Shown here one piece after another: positions 29,293 through 40,938 of a stretch of 64,000 bases of DNA. The translations under genes were made by a program, and so were the position numbers. The stretch is from Bathynomus jamesi (taxonomy: Eukaryota; Arthropoda; Malacostraca; Isopoda; Cirolanidae), in NCBI GenBank assembly GCA_023014485.1, contig JAJOZX010002704.1, positions 43,501 to 107,500 on the forward strand, read 5' to 3'. The notes beneath the pieces are model-generated. The model had not been told where the DNA came from and did no database searches. It saw nothing but the letters and a program-made list of their open reading frames with translations. The stretch's first letter is position 1; every line of letters starts with the position of its first letter.

Positions 29293-32200
29293 TTACAATA
29301 CTCCAGCCCTTATCTTTTGTTGTAACATCTGCCTAGCTCGTAGAGCAGTTGAACGTTGTGGTCTACTATTTGTGGTATAGGTTATTGTAGTAGTAGGACT
29401 AGTTACATCATTTATTGAACAGGTTAGGTTTGGTATAGTTTGGGTCAAATTTTGATCATCATCAGAATCTATTATAGATTCATCATCTTGATCATTTTTG
29501 TTAACAGTAGTTGGTCCTACTTCTAGGGGGTATAAGAGTGATACATCTCTTATAGTTTCACCTGAAGCAGTTTTAAGTTTTACAACCCTGGTTAATCCAT
29601 CTTCCCCAGTTTTTAGTTCTAAAACTCTACCTAATGGCCAACACTGTCTTGGTGTATTTTGTCTAATTAGAACTACATCTCCTACCCTAATTTTATTAAC
29701 CCAGTCTTTGTTTTGTATATATTTATGTCTTTCTCTCAACCCAACAAGGTATTCATCACTCCATTGCTTTTTAAATTTTGTTTTTATATTTGTTATTTGT
29801 GATAATCTATTTTGCAAATCATGATTATTATCACTCCAAGGTGGATCATCCAAGGAGATATTGTAATCAGGTAGAAGGTTAATGACTTCTCCCTTAATCA
29901 AATGATTTGGGGTGAGAGGCTCTACATCATTAATATTATCCCCTACATAAGTAAGAGGTCTGTTATTGACAACATTCTCAATTTCACTAATGAGAGTGAG
30001 AAGTTCAAAGAATTCAATTTGTTTTTTACCTATTGATTTCTTTAGGCAATTCTTTATTGTTTGGATATTCCTTTCCCAGATTGCTCCATACCATGGTGAG
30101 GCAACAGGGATGTATTTCCATTTTATTTTGTTATTTTGTAGATATGTTATGGTATGTGAATTTTGTAATATGTCATTTATTTGGTTTTCACCAGCCTTGA
30201 AATAGGTTGCATTATCTGTCCAAACAATTTTGGGTACAGAATGCTTAGCACAAAATCTTCTAAAGCTATAGACAAATGATTCTGCGGAGAGATCACTCAC
30301 TACGTCTAAGCTGACTGCTCTAGAAGATGAACATGTGTAAAGTATGATGTACATTTTTTGTTCTGTTGTTCCCAGACCAACAGTCAAACTTCCTGTATAG
30401 TCTATGCCAACTGTTTCAAAAGGCCTATTAAAGGTGACTCTCTCTGTTGGCAAATCAGGAGGATTGGTCTTCCTGAAAGATCTGGAATGAATCCTTTTGC
30501 AGGTGACACAGTTATTCAAAACTGTCTTTACAGTCATTCTGCCTTTGGGTATCCAATACAACTTTCTAATGGCATTTAATGTTTGTGGAACGCCCATGTG
30601 ATAAAGTTCATTGTGTTTCTCTCTAATAATTAGGGTTGTAATGTGATGGAACCTAGGAAGAAGAAGGGGTTGTTTACTGTTATATGTGATTTGTGATTTG
30701 TTTAATCTACCCTTACATCTTAATAAGCCATCTTTGTCAATGTAAAGATTCAAGTTTATTACCACAGAGGGTACTTTGTTCATTTGTTTACCAATTGTTA
30801 AAAAATCTATTTCATTTTTGTATTCTGTTTGTTGTATGTGGTTAATCCAATATTTGGTAGCTAGACTTGTATACATTTCATTATCATTATTTCTTTGTTT
30901 ATTTATTTTCTTTAAACAGTTGTGAATGAATCTGAGACAGTAAGATGTTACCCTTACAAGTTTGCCAAAGTCAGAATAACTGTTATAATCTAATAGTGGC
31001 TCAACTTTATTTGTGGTTATCATGTTAAGTTTTACATTAATTTGTTCTGCTGGCCACATTGTTTCATCCTGAATGAATTCAGGTCCATGAAACCAATTTT
31101 TGTTGGATTTTAGTAATTTACAGGATAATCCTCTTGTGAGAAAGTCTGCAGGATTTTGTTTTGTTGGAATGTATCTGAAGGTTATGTCCAAATTTTGTCT
31201 AGCTTCTTTAATGTCTCTTAATCTGTTACGGACAAAGATGTTTTTTGAGTTTAACTCATCAGAGTTGATCCATGCCAAGCAGATTTGACTGTCAAGCCAA
31301 ATATATGTAGTTGTGATGTTTACATCATAATAGACTTCATGGAGAAATACTGTTATTTTTACAGCTAGATAACCCGCAAGTAGTTCAAGCTGAGGAATAG
31401 TTTTCTTTTGTTTTAAGGGTGTTACTTTCCCCTTGGCATAGATCAAATGGCTGCCATCCTCACCTACAAGGTAAGCGCAACAGCCATACACCTTTTCACT
31501 GGCATCACCAAATACATGCAAGGTTTGAGGTGTATCTCTGTGTCCACAAACTCTGGGAATATTTATGTTTTGTAATTTATTGAGATCTTTAGCTAACCTT
31601 TTCCAGCTATCTTGTTGTTTATTGGTTATAGGATCATCCCAGTCTACTTTCTGTTTCCAAAATTCTTGTAAAAGAACCCTGGATCTGATAGTAGAAGGAA
31701 GGAGTAAACCCATAGGATCAAATATTTTTGAACTTTCGGATAAGATCTTTCTTTTTGTGTTAGCTGTTGTATCTAAGGTGTAGCCTTTTGTGCAGAGTGA
31801 ATCATGAACTTTAGAATCTGAGTTCAAATCCCAGATCATGCCTAATGTTTTCACCCTGTTTGTTGGTTCTGTTAATCCTTTGTCTTCTGATTTTATTTTT
31901 TGATTTAGTCTCTCATTATTTGTGATCCACTCTCTTAATTCAAAATTACCTTCTTTCATTATTTTATCTGCTTTTATGTAAACTTCATTTAATTCTGACT
32001 CTGTTTTGGTTGATCCTACAAGGTTATCTACATAGAAGTGATCTTTCAAGAACTGAACAGTTAAATCATTTTCATCATACAAATTTAAGTGATGTTTGAT
32101 GGTTAAAGCCAGTAAACTAGGACTTGCATTTGCTCCAAACAAAACCACATTAAATTTAAATGTTTTAAACCCTTTATTTAAGTCATATGGATCATTAAAC

Positions 32201-32882
32201 CACAAGAATCTTAGTTGATCTTTGTCATAGTTATTTTTCAGATGAATTCTCAAAAAAGCTTTGCTTATATCACTTTGAACTGCATAGTCATCTAATCTAA
32301 ATCTTAGAAGGATTTTTACAAGGTCTGAAATAAGATTAGGCCCCTCTATGAGACAGTCATTCAAGCTATGCTTATTGCCATCTTTAAGACTACAGTTATA
32401 CACAACTCTAAGTTTTGTTGTGGGTGCATCCTTTCTATAGACTCCTGTGTGAGTAAGATAATGGCAGTTGTCTTTTTTAAAGGGGTGATCTTTAACTTCT
32501 TCAATGAAGCCTTTTTCTAACTGGTCCTTGAAAACATCATCATACATTTTAATTCTCTTGTCATTTTTTAATCTTTCATCAAATTATAGAGATGACCTTT
32601 AGCTACCTTTAGATTATCATTTAATTTTGGACTATTGATCTTCCAAGGTAGTTCAATTGAATAATGGCCATTTTCATACATGATGGTGTTTTCAAAATTT
32701 TCAGCCATTAATTGATTTTCATCTGTATGATCACCATCTTGCACCCCCACTGACTCTAATAGCCAGAGCTGTTGTACACCTTTATCTAATTCTTCAGTTG
32801 TTAATGATTTATTTAATATTTCAGTATTTATGTCATTATTTGAGTTGTGTAAGACCTTGTCATAATAGGGCAAGTTTGTTAG
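29293..32882 (-). pseudogene. BEL-3 pol, nearly intact
   Basis: The first ~100 codons (to 32568) start LTNLPYYDKVLHNSN. One frameshift near 32560 separates them from an open frame of 1084 codons. That frame holds the RT (SDISKAFLRIHL, VLFGANASPSLLAL, catalytic FYVDNLVGS) and RNase H (LHVFGDASEKVYG, PQLELLAGYLA, TYIWLDSQICLAW, TKQNPADFLTRG). It continues with the integrase zinc region (HNELYHMGVPQTLNAI, CVTCKRIHS), the catalytic core (GIDYTGSLTVG, VWTDNATYFKAG, WYGAIWERNIQ) and a C-terminal tail ending RAGVL. The only lesion is the frameshift, which could be an assembly error. Confidence 0.93.
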
Positions 32883-32885
32883 TCA
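32877..32885 (-). promoter_or_regulatory. candidate stop-codon readthrough site, BEL-3
   Basis: Read on the minus strand, UGA CUA ACA separates the gag-protease and pol frames in one phase. The position is homologous to UGA CCA ACA in BEL-1, about a dozen codons after GIAPLG. UGA-CUA is an established efficient readthrough hexanucleotide in other systems. Use here is inferred. Confidence 0.55.
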
Positions 32886-34803
32886 TATATTTTTATTTTT
32901 CATTGTTATTTTATATTTATCTATGTGTCCCAGTGGAGCTATACCCCAGTGAGTATCTAGAGCAATCCCATCTCCTATTCTGACTATGCCCTTCTGAATT
33001 AAGTGAATATAATCAGCTCCAATTAACATTTGAACATTATCTATTATATCATCATTTAAATTTCTATCTGCAATTTTATATTGCTTTTTAAGTTGTTGTA
33101 TTACTTCTTTTAAATTTGGTATTTTAAATTTTTGTTGACCAACTTGTTCAATGACTAACTTCTATGTTTGTTGTTTTATTCTCTGTGGGTATATCCAGAT
33201 CTAAATTGACTGTATATATTTTTCTTTCTGTTCATTTTCTTTGACAAATGATGTTATACACAATTCTTGTTCATTTTTATGAGTTTGTAGGCCTAATTGA
33301 TTAACTAATGATTGATCTACAAATGTTTGTTGGGAACAAGAATCTATTAGACATCTTATAGGAGTTGTCCCACCTTCTTTATTTTTTAAATCCAAGGTTA
33401 TTGTAGGTAGGAGTACACTAGAATTTTTATTGACATTATTTATTGATATATGTCCATTAAATGTTTTTTCATTTTTCTTTAGGTTTTGTTTATTTGAATT
33501 TTTAAATGAATCACAAAGACAAGAGACATGATTTAAACTTCCACAATTAACACATTTGAATCTTATTTTTGTTTTGCAGTCTTTGTTAGTATGTCCTGCA
33601 CCTGTGCATTTAGTACAAAGGTTTAACTGAGAACACCTGTTTATCCGGGATTCTAAGTCTACATATTTAGTACATCGTGTGCTATAGTGATCATCAGCCG
33701 AACAAAATTTACACTTACGTACAAATTCTGTCGTAACATTAAAATTTCGTAGTGTAGGAGTTAGACCTATCACTTTTTGTTCTGATTTGTCTTTTTGTTG
33801 TGTGTTGTGGTTTTGTTTGTATTTTCTTTGTTTGTGTGAATCAATCTTTGTTTGTTTGTGAATCAATCTTTGAAGATTTGTACATTGACAAAACATTTGG
33901 AAATTCATTCCTTATTTCATCAAGGGTAGGGTATGTATTTCCCGTTATTCTTTGGAAAATATCCCTAATTTGGGTAGGTAAACAATCAAATATTATGGCT
34001 TGGATAAACCATGCTGATTTCTCTAGATCTATATCATTATTTTGTAGATGACCTAACATGCATTCAATTTCACAATAGAAATTGTACAGATCCTGATGGT
34101 TATCCTTGGCTGGTTTTATATTTTTTAATTTTATTGCTAAATCATTTACTATTTCTTTTTTATTTAGGAAATTTCTTTCTAGTAATTTGAGAGCTATTTT
34201 ATATGAACTGCCAATTGCCGGTAAGGCATCAACCAGTTTTAGGGCTGGGCCCTTTAAATAATTAAGGAGATAACTGAATTTGTCAACATCAGATATATAA
34301 TCTTTGTTGCCAATTAAACTATCAAATTTTTCTAGAAAAGACTGAAATTTTGTTCGATCACCCTCAAATATTGGTACTTGTAATGTTGGTAACTTGGCTT
34401 TTAGTTGTTTATTGTCATCATTAGAAATGGATACATTTCTGAAGGCCTCAATCAAACTTTGATTTGTAGCCTCTAAATTATTTGGTAGATTATCTAAAGC
34501 AGCATATAATTCATTTATGTGAGAATCTATTTCAAAAATATTCTGTTCTTGTTCACACAAAAGTGCTGTATATGTCTCTTCACCAACATTTAACGCATCA
34601 GTTTCTGTAACAATTTCCTCGTCTATAATTATTATTTCCTGTTTAATTCTATTTAAACCACCCAAAATAGTATCATAATCCCTTTTATTTGGATTTTCTT
34701 TGCTATTAAAGGTAGTTAAAAGCCTGGTAATGACTCCCTTCCTTGCTGATCTCTTCCTTTTTAATGATTTAATCTTTGCCTCAATTGCTTCACATTCAGC
34801 CAT
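32886..34803 (-). pseudogene. BEL-3 gag-protease, frameshifted
   Basis: It begins MAECEAIEAKIKSLKRKRSA with a charged N-terminus, then the capsid core LPTLQVPIFEGDRTKFQSF and YLLNYLKGPALKLV. A frameshift near 33880 leads to zinc knuckles CKFCSADDHYSTRC, CTKCTGAGHTNKDC and CVNCGSLNHVSCLC, then the protease RCLIDSCSQQTFVDQ. Further frame breaks lie between 33203 and about 33150. The end reads MLIGADYIHLIQKGIV and GIAPLG, stopping at TGA 32885-32883. It is the diverged homologue of the BEL-1 gag. The protease loop is DSCS where DSGS or DTGS is usual. Confidence 0.85.
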
Positions 34804-35188
34804 ACTTTATTTATTTTATTTTTCCAAAATTAAGTCCCCAAAATCCTAAAACCCTTTCAACTCTATAAATAAGCTTTATTTTGGTTAAATAGGCTAGGCT
34901 TCTGATTACCCTTATTCTAGAATTTTACCACATTTATGACCAAATGATAAGTTTTGAAGCATTTGAATTATTTCTTATTTTTTTTTTAGTTAGGGCTTCG
35001 TAATTTATTATTATTTATATGTAGTAAGTATTTGAAAAAGCCAAACATGGAATAAATTCTGTTCAGATGTCAAAATGTTTGATAAGGCGTAATTTTATTA
35101 TTTTTTTTTTTTAATTTATTTTATTTTATTCAAGGTTAAGGTTTTCACAGCAAATAACCCTTCCCCACACGGGCCACCATTATAGATA

Positions 35189-35750
35189 TGGAAAAAATAG
35201 GTCCTGCTCCAACCAGAGTAGCCTAAACACAACCTAGGCTATGTTGAAGATGGAAGACCTAGGCCAAAGATGAACCAGCCTAACTATTTGTCCATAAACA
35301 GGACTTCCATACTCTTTTGTTAAACAATTACAGCTGAAATGTCAGCTTATTTAACCTAAATTTAATAACCGAAGGGAAATTTATGAACTTCTTACCTTGA
35401 AACTGTTATGAATTTTATCTCTTGACACCACTAAAAACATTTTTATTCCGGCTTTTTCCGTCGCTGTTTTATGCTTAATCAGCTTATGCTTATTCAGCTT
35501 CTCGCCCTGTTATTCTGCTTATTCCATCCGATCTTTTTCTTCTTCTTAAAACCGTGTTGCTATTTCTAGCCATGGGATCTTTTTTCTTTTCATCCCATAT
35601 TTGTTTTTCGTTGGTGTCTTTTTAATTTTTCTCAGCAAGAGTTCATGTTCTCCTTCCGAGTTATTTTTTATTGTTATTATTTATTTTAATGTCAATATGG
35701 CTTATCCAAGATTAGGTGGGTCTTCCATTTCGGTATTCCCAAATTTTCCA
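35189..35750 (-). repeat. BEL-3 5' LTR
   Basis: A 562-bp LTR reads on the minus strand from TGGAAAATTTGGG to CTATTTTTTCCA. It is nearly identical to the split 3' LTR, differing by several small indels. It is continuous here, which proves that the 3' LTR was split by a later insertion. Confidence 0.92.
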
Positions 35751-35751
35751 C

Positions 35752-36206
35752 ACACACAGCCAACAGCATTATCCGGGCTATTCTTTGTTTGGAGAGATTT
35801 AATCGTGTTATTATACTTAAAGACTACGTTCATGCCAATTGTTTTAAGTAAAGGTGAAAAATATTTAAAATTAACATGGTAAGGTAGGCTAAGGATATTT
35901 TTAGGCTCAAATTCACTTACAATTACACTATTGTAATACCTATTCTTGGCTTTCCTAAGACAGTTATCTAAAAATGAAATAGGATAACATAATTTAGTAC
36001 CAATATTCATGATGTTGCATAACTCGGAATCTAAAAATTCAGGACTGACAACTCTCAATGCTCTGAGAAACAAAGAAAAGAAAATAGAAGATTTTATCGA
36101 GGGGTGATGGTCAGAATAAAAATGCACACAAGAGGCATTCATCATTTTCTTTTTCAACAGTGAACTTAATAGATGGGACTAAATTGTTAAGCCTACCAAG
36201 ATTATA
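35752..36206 (-). pseudogene. Penelope-like reverse transcriptase C-terminal part (PLE-A)
   Basis: From about 36206 it matches PLE-B (RLNNLVPSIKFTVEKEND). It then has a deletion of about 90 bp and continues VHFYSDHHPSIKSSIF, FLDSELCNIMNIG and SPDNAVGC, ending at the BEL-3 insertion site. The missing next residues are at 20180. The N-terminal part of the RT, including the catalytic YxDD box, is absent, so the copy is 5'-truncated, as is common for this class. Confidence 0.85.
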
Positions 36207-36289
36207 TATAAACTTGGAGAACGGAGTGTTCCTAAAGGAAAAGTTAAACGATTATAATTTGGCATACAAACTAAACATTTCACTGATCA
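36207..36289. other. spacer of unknown origin
   Basis: A short AT-rich stretch between the 5' truncation point of PLE-A and the 452-bp repeat copy. Nothing was recognised. Confidence 0.4.
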
Positions 36290-36660
36290 TAGAAGTTTGA
36301 TTTCCGGAACGTCTGTTTATTAAATCTTCATAATTCTGACGTGGGCGTTGATGTTTCTTGCGTATATTGACAAGGTTCTAAATGTAATTGTTTAGGTTAG
36401 CTTTAAACCCTAAACCCTGTCCCAAAGCTGAATCCTATCTGCTTAGCAGATAACTGGTGAGAGAAACTATATTTTGGGGGACCTCTTTGCTCGTAATCCG
36501 TTGCCTGCGTTGGGCTTCCATCATGAAAAAGAAAAAACTTTAGTATTTTCCATTCAGTATTACTTATTCGGACCATAGTGGCTTTAATATCCCAGAGGAA
36601 TTCTTGTTCCATGCACAGTCTGTGTATTACATAAAAATTATCTCAGACGACTGTCCTGGG
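36290..36660 (+). repeat. dispersed diverged copy of the 452-bp repeat
   Basis: It is collinear with the unit at 14208-15590 from the CCGACGTGAATG region to the ACTCAGGGAACC end. Landmarks are AGGTTCTAAATGTA, TGTCCCAAAGCTG, GGACCTCTTTGC, CATCATGAAAAAG and TGTTCCATGCACAGTCTG. It is clearly diverged and has indels, so the 79-codon frame of the array copies is not kept. The copy lies 20 kb from the array. Confidence 0.8.
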
Positions 36661-36676
36661 TTGTATTATATATATA

Positions 36677-37096
36677 TGTAAAAATGAAATGAATAATCAA
36701 TATTCATTTTTACATAAGAACCAAAATCGCTTAACGCGAGTTTGGATAGTAATTTTACTTGTGGCTTCCTATTCTTGATCGTGTCAAAACCCTACGATCT
36801 ACCATACCTATGGTTTAGTCGTATCCATTTTTATTTGTTATAGAAGTTAATTAATTAATTGTGATTGTCTTGCATCTCACCCTCGTCCCTAGATTATGCA
36901 TACACATTGCATATAACTCTTTGCCTCTAATTCGTTCTTGTAAATCTTCCTAATAATGATTTGTATTATACGTACAAAATTTAATAACTATGACGTCATA
37001 AAGTAACTTAATTCTCTTCACGTTTTCCATACCTTGAACACTGAATCACGTGTTTAGTATTTGGACATCTTCCGTATTGAATGTATGGTAAATTCC

Positions 37097-37133
<37 letters not shown>

Positions 37134-38345
37134 GAAAAAAAAAAGAAACTTCATTCTCTATACATCATTAGTTATGTTGTTTCCTACCTATTGTCTACTG
37201 ATACCTATCAACCTATCAGTCCATATTTTACGCGTCTCTATATTACGCACACAACCCATTGGATTATGTACATGTAAAATACGTCCACATATATTTTTTT
37301 ATTATTATTTTTTTTAAGTGCGTTCAACCTTCAAGGCGTTCATTAGGCTTACAGTAATTAAATGCTCAAATTCGCGAATCAGCAGAACCGAACGTTTCTA
37401 AGATAAACAACATCTTTCGCTTTGATCCAAATCTATAACATATAATGTAATATAACATATTATGTTGTATATAAATTATCTTGTCATGTCTCATGTACTT
37501 GTGTTGTACTAATAACCATATGTATAATAACCATATGTATAATAACCATATATAATCTGACCATATAATCTAACCATATAATCTAACCATATAATCTAAC
37601 CATATAATCTAACCATATATATATATATATATATATGAAAACACTGTAAGAATGGTAACGACGTAATGTACTTCAATGAAACTATAATTGAATGTAATGA
37701 CTTTATATATAATGTAAGAATGTACTTTAATCGAACTGTAAGGGACAATCATAAGCGAATGGGAAGTAATCCATAATCGCAATCATAATTGTAATAAACC
37801 CAAACAAAAATGATATCGCCTTCAGAAATGAAGACGTGGCAAAAAAAAAAATATAAGATTAGTTTTTGTTTTTATTTATTTTTTTATTTTTATTTGGAAA
37901 CTTTCAAACACCTGATCGTGTTTAAAAGGGGGGAAACTTAACCTCCAACTGCCATCCCCCAACATTCAGGCATATTTTATACATGTATTTGTAAAATGAA
38001 GAACACTTCATTACGAGACTCTGCTTTGGTAACTGCGAAGAGACTCCCCTGGTTAGCAGCCTCGCTGCGGGGAGGGAAGTCGAACCTCTACCCCTGTAAA
38101 TTCAGAGCAGTACCTGTATATTTTTAAGAAGTAAATTTACAGTAAGAGAAACTTTTTATTTTCCCCCTCGAGTTGGATCATCGTCAGAGGAACTTAGTAA
38201 AGTAGATAAGTTATAAAGTATCAGAGAAAGAATTAGAAAATTATAGAAGAAAAGTAACAGAAGAAATATCCGTTGCTTGCCTCCGTAACCAGAACCCCCC
38301 TGTCGAATCCGAACCGAAAAAGGGCCATAAAGGGGGGGGTTAACA
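36677..38345 (+). repeat. LTR 1 of the trimer
   Basis: It is 1669 bp. It starts with a 12-bp inverted pair (TGTAAAAATGAA ... TTCATTTTTACA). It contains (AAT)n at about 37105, repeated AACCATATAATCT units at about 37555-37615, a (TA)n tract, and AATAAA near 37793, then a G-rich 3' end TTAACA. No gene. The short frames inside are repeat products. Confidence 0.85.
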
Positions 38346-38420
38346 GTTGGCGACCCTATAGCCAGGATAAACACATAGAAGAAGGAAGGGTCTAACAGCT
38401 GGCGACCCTTTACCAGGGTA
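38342..38420 (+). promoter_or_regulatory. duplicated primer-binding-site-like boxes
   Basis: TAACAGTTGGCGACCCTATA at the LTR end and CTAACAGCTGGCGACCCTTT 50 bp further on share AACAGYTGGCGACCCT. Both look like the LTR-end/PBS junction of retrotransposons (TGGCGACC type). The arrangement recurs in the other two units. Confidence 0.55.
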
Positions 38421-38423
38421 AGA

Positions 38424-38652
38424 AGAAGATTTATAAAAGAAGAAGATTTATAAAAGAAGAAGATTTATAAAAGAAGAAGATTTATAAAAGAAGAAGATTT
38501 ATAAAAGAAGAAGATTTATAAAAGAAGAAGATTTATAAAAGAAGAAGATTTATAAAAGAAGAAGACTTATAAAAGAAGAAGACTTATAAAAGAAGAAGAC
38601 TTATAAAAGAAGAAGACTTATAAAAGAAGATTTATAAAAGAAGATTTATCAG
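38424..38652 (+). repeat. 17-bp minisatellite (AAGAAGATTTATAAAAG)n
   Basis: About 13 copies. The last few change ATTTAT to ACTTAT. Equivalent arrays lie at about 44550-44772 and 50485-50708 in the other units, with different copy numbers. Confidence 0.9.
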
Positions 38653-38984
38653 GATAAAACCATTTGACCGGCGTGTCACGACTTCTAGTTCGTAACATCC
38701 ACCCTTGACCGGTGTGTCACGACTCCAAGTTCTTCACGCCTAGTTTTCATCCAAGAAGAAGTAGCCAACAAGACGTCTTCAGGACACGTCTCTAAGGATT
38801 TCCCCATAGAAAATTTTGTTAAGTACATTTTGTTTTCTTAAGTAATTTATACAATTGAAAAGTCAGTATTATTAACAGTCAATAATGAGTATCAAGTCAG
38901 AATTTACACAAAACACAGTGAACATTTCAGACACCAGTGATACATTTTCTTAGTGAAACAGTAATTGTAACAGAGTTAAATGTA

Positions 38985-39355
38985 AGAGAGAATTAATTTC
39001 AGAGAGAGTTAATTTCAGAGAGAGTTAATTTCAGAGAGAGTTAATTTCAGAGAGAGTTAATTTCAGAGAGAGTTTATTGTAACAGAGAGTTTATTGTAAC
39101 AGAGAGTTTATTGTAACAGAGAGTTTATTGTAACAGAAAGTTTATTGTAACAGAGTTAATTTCAAAAGAGAGTTAATTTCAAAAGAGAGTTAATTTCAAA
39201 AGAGAGTTAATTTCAAAAGAGAGTTAATTTCAAAAAGAGAGTTAATTTCAAAAGAGAGTTAATTTCAAAAGAGAGTTAATTTCAAAAGAGAGTTAATTTC
39301 AAAAGAGAGTTAATTTCAAAAGAGAGTTAATTTCAAAAGAGAGTTAATTTCAGAG
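38985..39355 (+). repeat. 14- to 17-bp minisatellites of AGAGAGTTAATTTC type
   Basis: Three related blocks follow each other: AGAGAGTTAATTTC, then AGAGAGTTTATTGTAAC, then AAAAGAGAGTTAATTTC. Equivalent blocks lie at about 45110-45515 and 51048-51455. The blocks share the GAGAGTT core and look derived from one another. Confidence 0.88.
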
Positions 39356-39534
39356 TTATTTTCACTGTTATATTCAGTATAGAATAATTTTATTTTATGT
39401 ACCAAACATAATAATACCAGAGTGAAATGTTGTTTACATTTTATATTTTTGTTTGCAAATTTTTTTCAATTACTGAATTGAATTGACTTGCAAATTAAGA
39501 GAGAGAGAGTTTACAGAGAGTTTATAGATTTAGA

Positions 39535-40250
39535 GAGATATTTGAAGTCAGTTTTAGTTGCAAAGAAGTTGCAAGTCAGTTTGTTGCAAAGAAGTTGCAA
39601 GTCAGTTTTGAAGTCAGTTTTAGTTGCAAAGAAGTTGCAAGTCAGTTTTCGTTGCAAACAAGTTGCAAGTCAGTTTTGAAGTCAGGTTTCGTTGCAAACA
39701 AGTTGCAAGTCAGTTTTGAAGTCAGTTTTCGTTGCAAATAAGTTGCAAGTCAGTTTTCGTTGCAAATAAGTTGCAAGTCAGTTTTGAAGTAAGTTTTCGT
39801 TGCAAACAAGTTGCAAGTCAGTTTTGAAGTCAGTTTTCGTTGCAAACAAGTTGCAAGTCAGTTTTGAAGTCAGGTTTCGTTGCAAACAAGTTGCAAGTCA
39901 GTTTTGAAGTCAGTTTTCGTTGCAAATAAGTTGCAAGTCAGTTTTCGTTGCAAATAAGTTGCAAGTCAGTTTTGAAGTCAGTTTTCGTTGCAAACAAGTT
40001 GCAAGTCAGTTTTGAAGTCAGTTTCGTTGCAAACAAGTTGCAAATCAGTTTTGAAGTCAGTTTTCGTTGCAAATAAGTTGCAAGTCAGTTTTGAAGTCAG
40101 TTTTCGTTGCAAAGAAGTTGCAAGTCAGTTTTGAAGTAAGTTTTCGTTGCAAAGAAGTTGCAAGTCAGTTTTGAAGTCAGTTTTCGTTGCAAAGAAGTTG
40201 CAAGTCAGTTTTGAAGTCAGTTTTCGTTGCAAATAAGTTGCAAATCAGTT
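39535..40250 (+). repeat. 40-bp minisatellite (TTGCAAGTCAGTTTTGAAGT type)
   Basis: The unit alternates GAAGTCAGTTTTCGTTGCAA and ACAAGTTGCAAGTCAGTTTT, in about 18 copies. Equivalent arrays are at about 45708-46415 and 51650-52385. Long open frames across it encode only the periodic peptide and are not genes. Confidence 0.9.
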
Positions 40251-40299
40251 TTCAGTTGGTTGCATCCAAAAGGGATAACCAAACCCCAGAGATTTATAA

Positions 40300-40775
40300 A
40301 GATACTTGACAAGCGTTCAAGTTAGATAGTTTAAGTTTCAGAATACTTGACAAGCGTTCAAGTTAGACAGTTAAGTTTCAAGAATACTTGATAAGAGTTC
40401 AAGTTACAGTTCAGAATACTTGACAAGCGTTCAAGTCAGATAGTTTCAGAATACTTGACAAGAGGTCAAGTCAGAAGGTTGCGCCAAGATGGACAACCGC
40501 CCCCAGAGACATAGAAATACTTGGCAAGAGGTCAAGTCAGAAGGTTGCGCCAAAAGGGACAACCGCCCCAGAGATTTATAGAAATACTTGATAAGAGGTC
40601 AAGTCAATAGGTTGCGCCAAAAGGGACAACCGCCCCAGAGATTTATAGAAATACTTGATAAGAGGTCAAGTCAGAAGGTTGCGCCAAAAGGGACAACCGC
40701 CCCAGAGATTTATAGAAATACTTGGTAAGAGGTCAAGTCAATAGGTTGCATCCAAGAGGGACAACCGCCCCAGAG
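40300..40775 (+). repeat. ~40- and ~66-bp minisatellites
   Basis: The first block repeats AATACTTGACAAGCGTTCAAG. The second repeats a unit with AATACTTGATAAGAGGTCAAG, GGTTGCGCCAAAAGGGACAA and CCGCCCCAGAG about five times. The CTTGAYAAG...TCAAG core is shared and partly self-complementary. Equivalent blocks lie at about 46460-46935 and 52435-52910. Confidence 0.88.
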
Positions 40776-40784
40776 ATTACAGAA

Positions 40785-40938
40785 GTCAGTTTTGAAAAAG
40801 TTAGTTTTGAAAAAAAAAAAGTTAGTTTTGGAAAAAAAGTTAGTTTTGAAAAAAAAAAGTTAGTTTTGAAAAAAAAGTTAGTTTTGAAAAAAAAAGTTAG
40901 TTTTGAGAAAGTTTTGAAAAAAAAGTTAGTTTTTAAGT
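40785..40938 (+). repeat. A-rich 17-bp array (AAAAAAGTTAGTTTTG)n
   Basis: About eight copies of AAAGTTAGTTTTGAAA with variable A-runs. Equivalent arrays are at about 46950-47090 and 52920-53068. The Lys-rich and Phe-rich frames on the two strands are repeat artefacts. Confidence 0.88.

Larger units (their letters stand above)
29073..35188 (-). mobile_element. BEL-3 internal region (BEL/Pao retrotransposon)
   Basis: This is the interior of a minus-strand BEL/Pao element. From its 5' side (35188) it holds the likely primer-binding region (TGGTGGCCCGTGTGGGG at about 35170), about 370 bp of leader, gag-protease (34803-32886), an in-frame TGA, and pol (32882-29293). The last 220 bp carry no gene. 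The element inserted inside the PLE-A coding sequence and left ACACAC on both sides. Confidence 0.9.
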
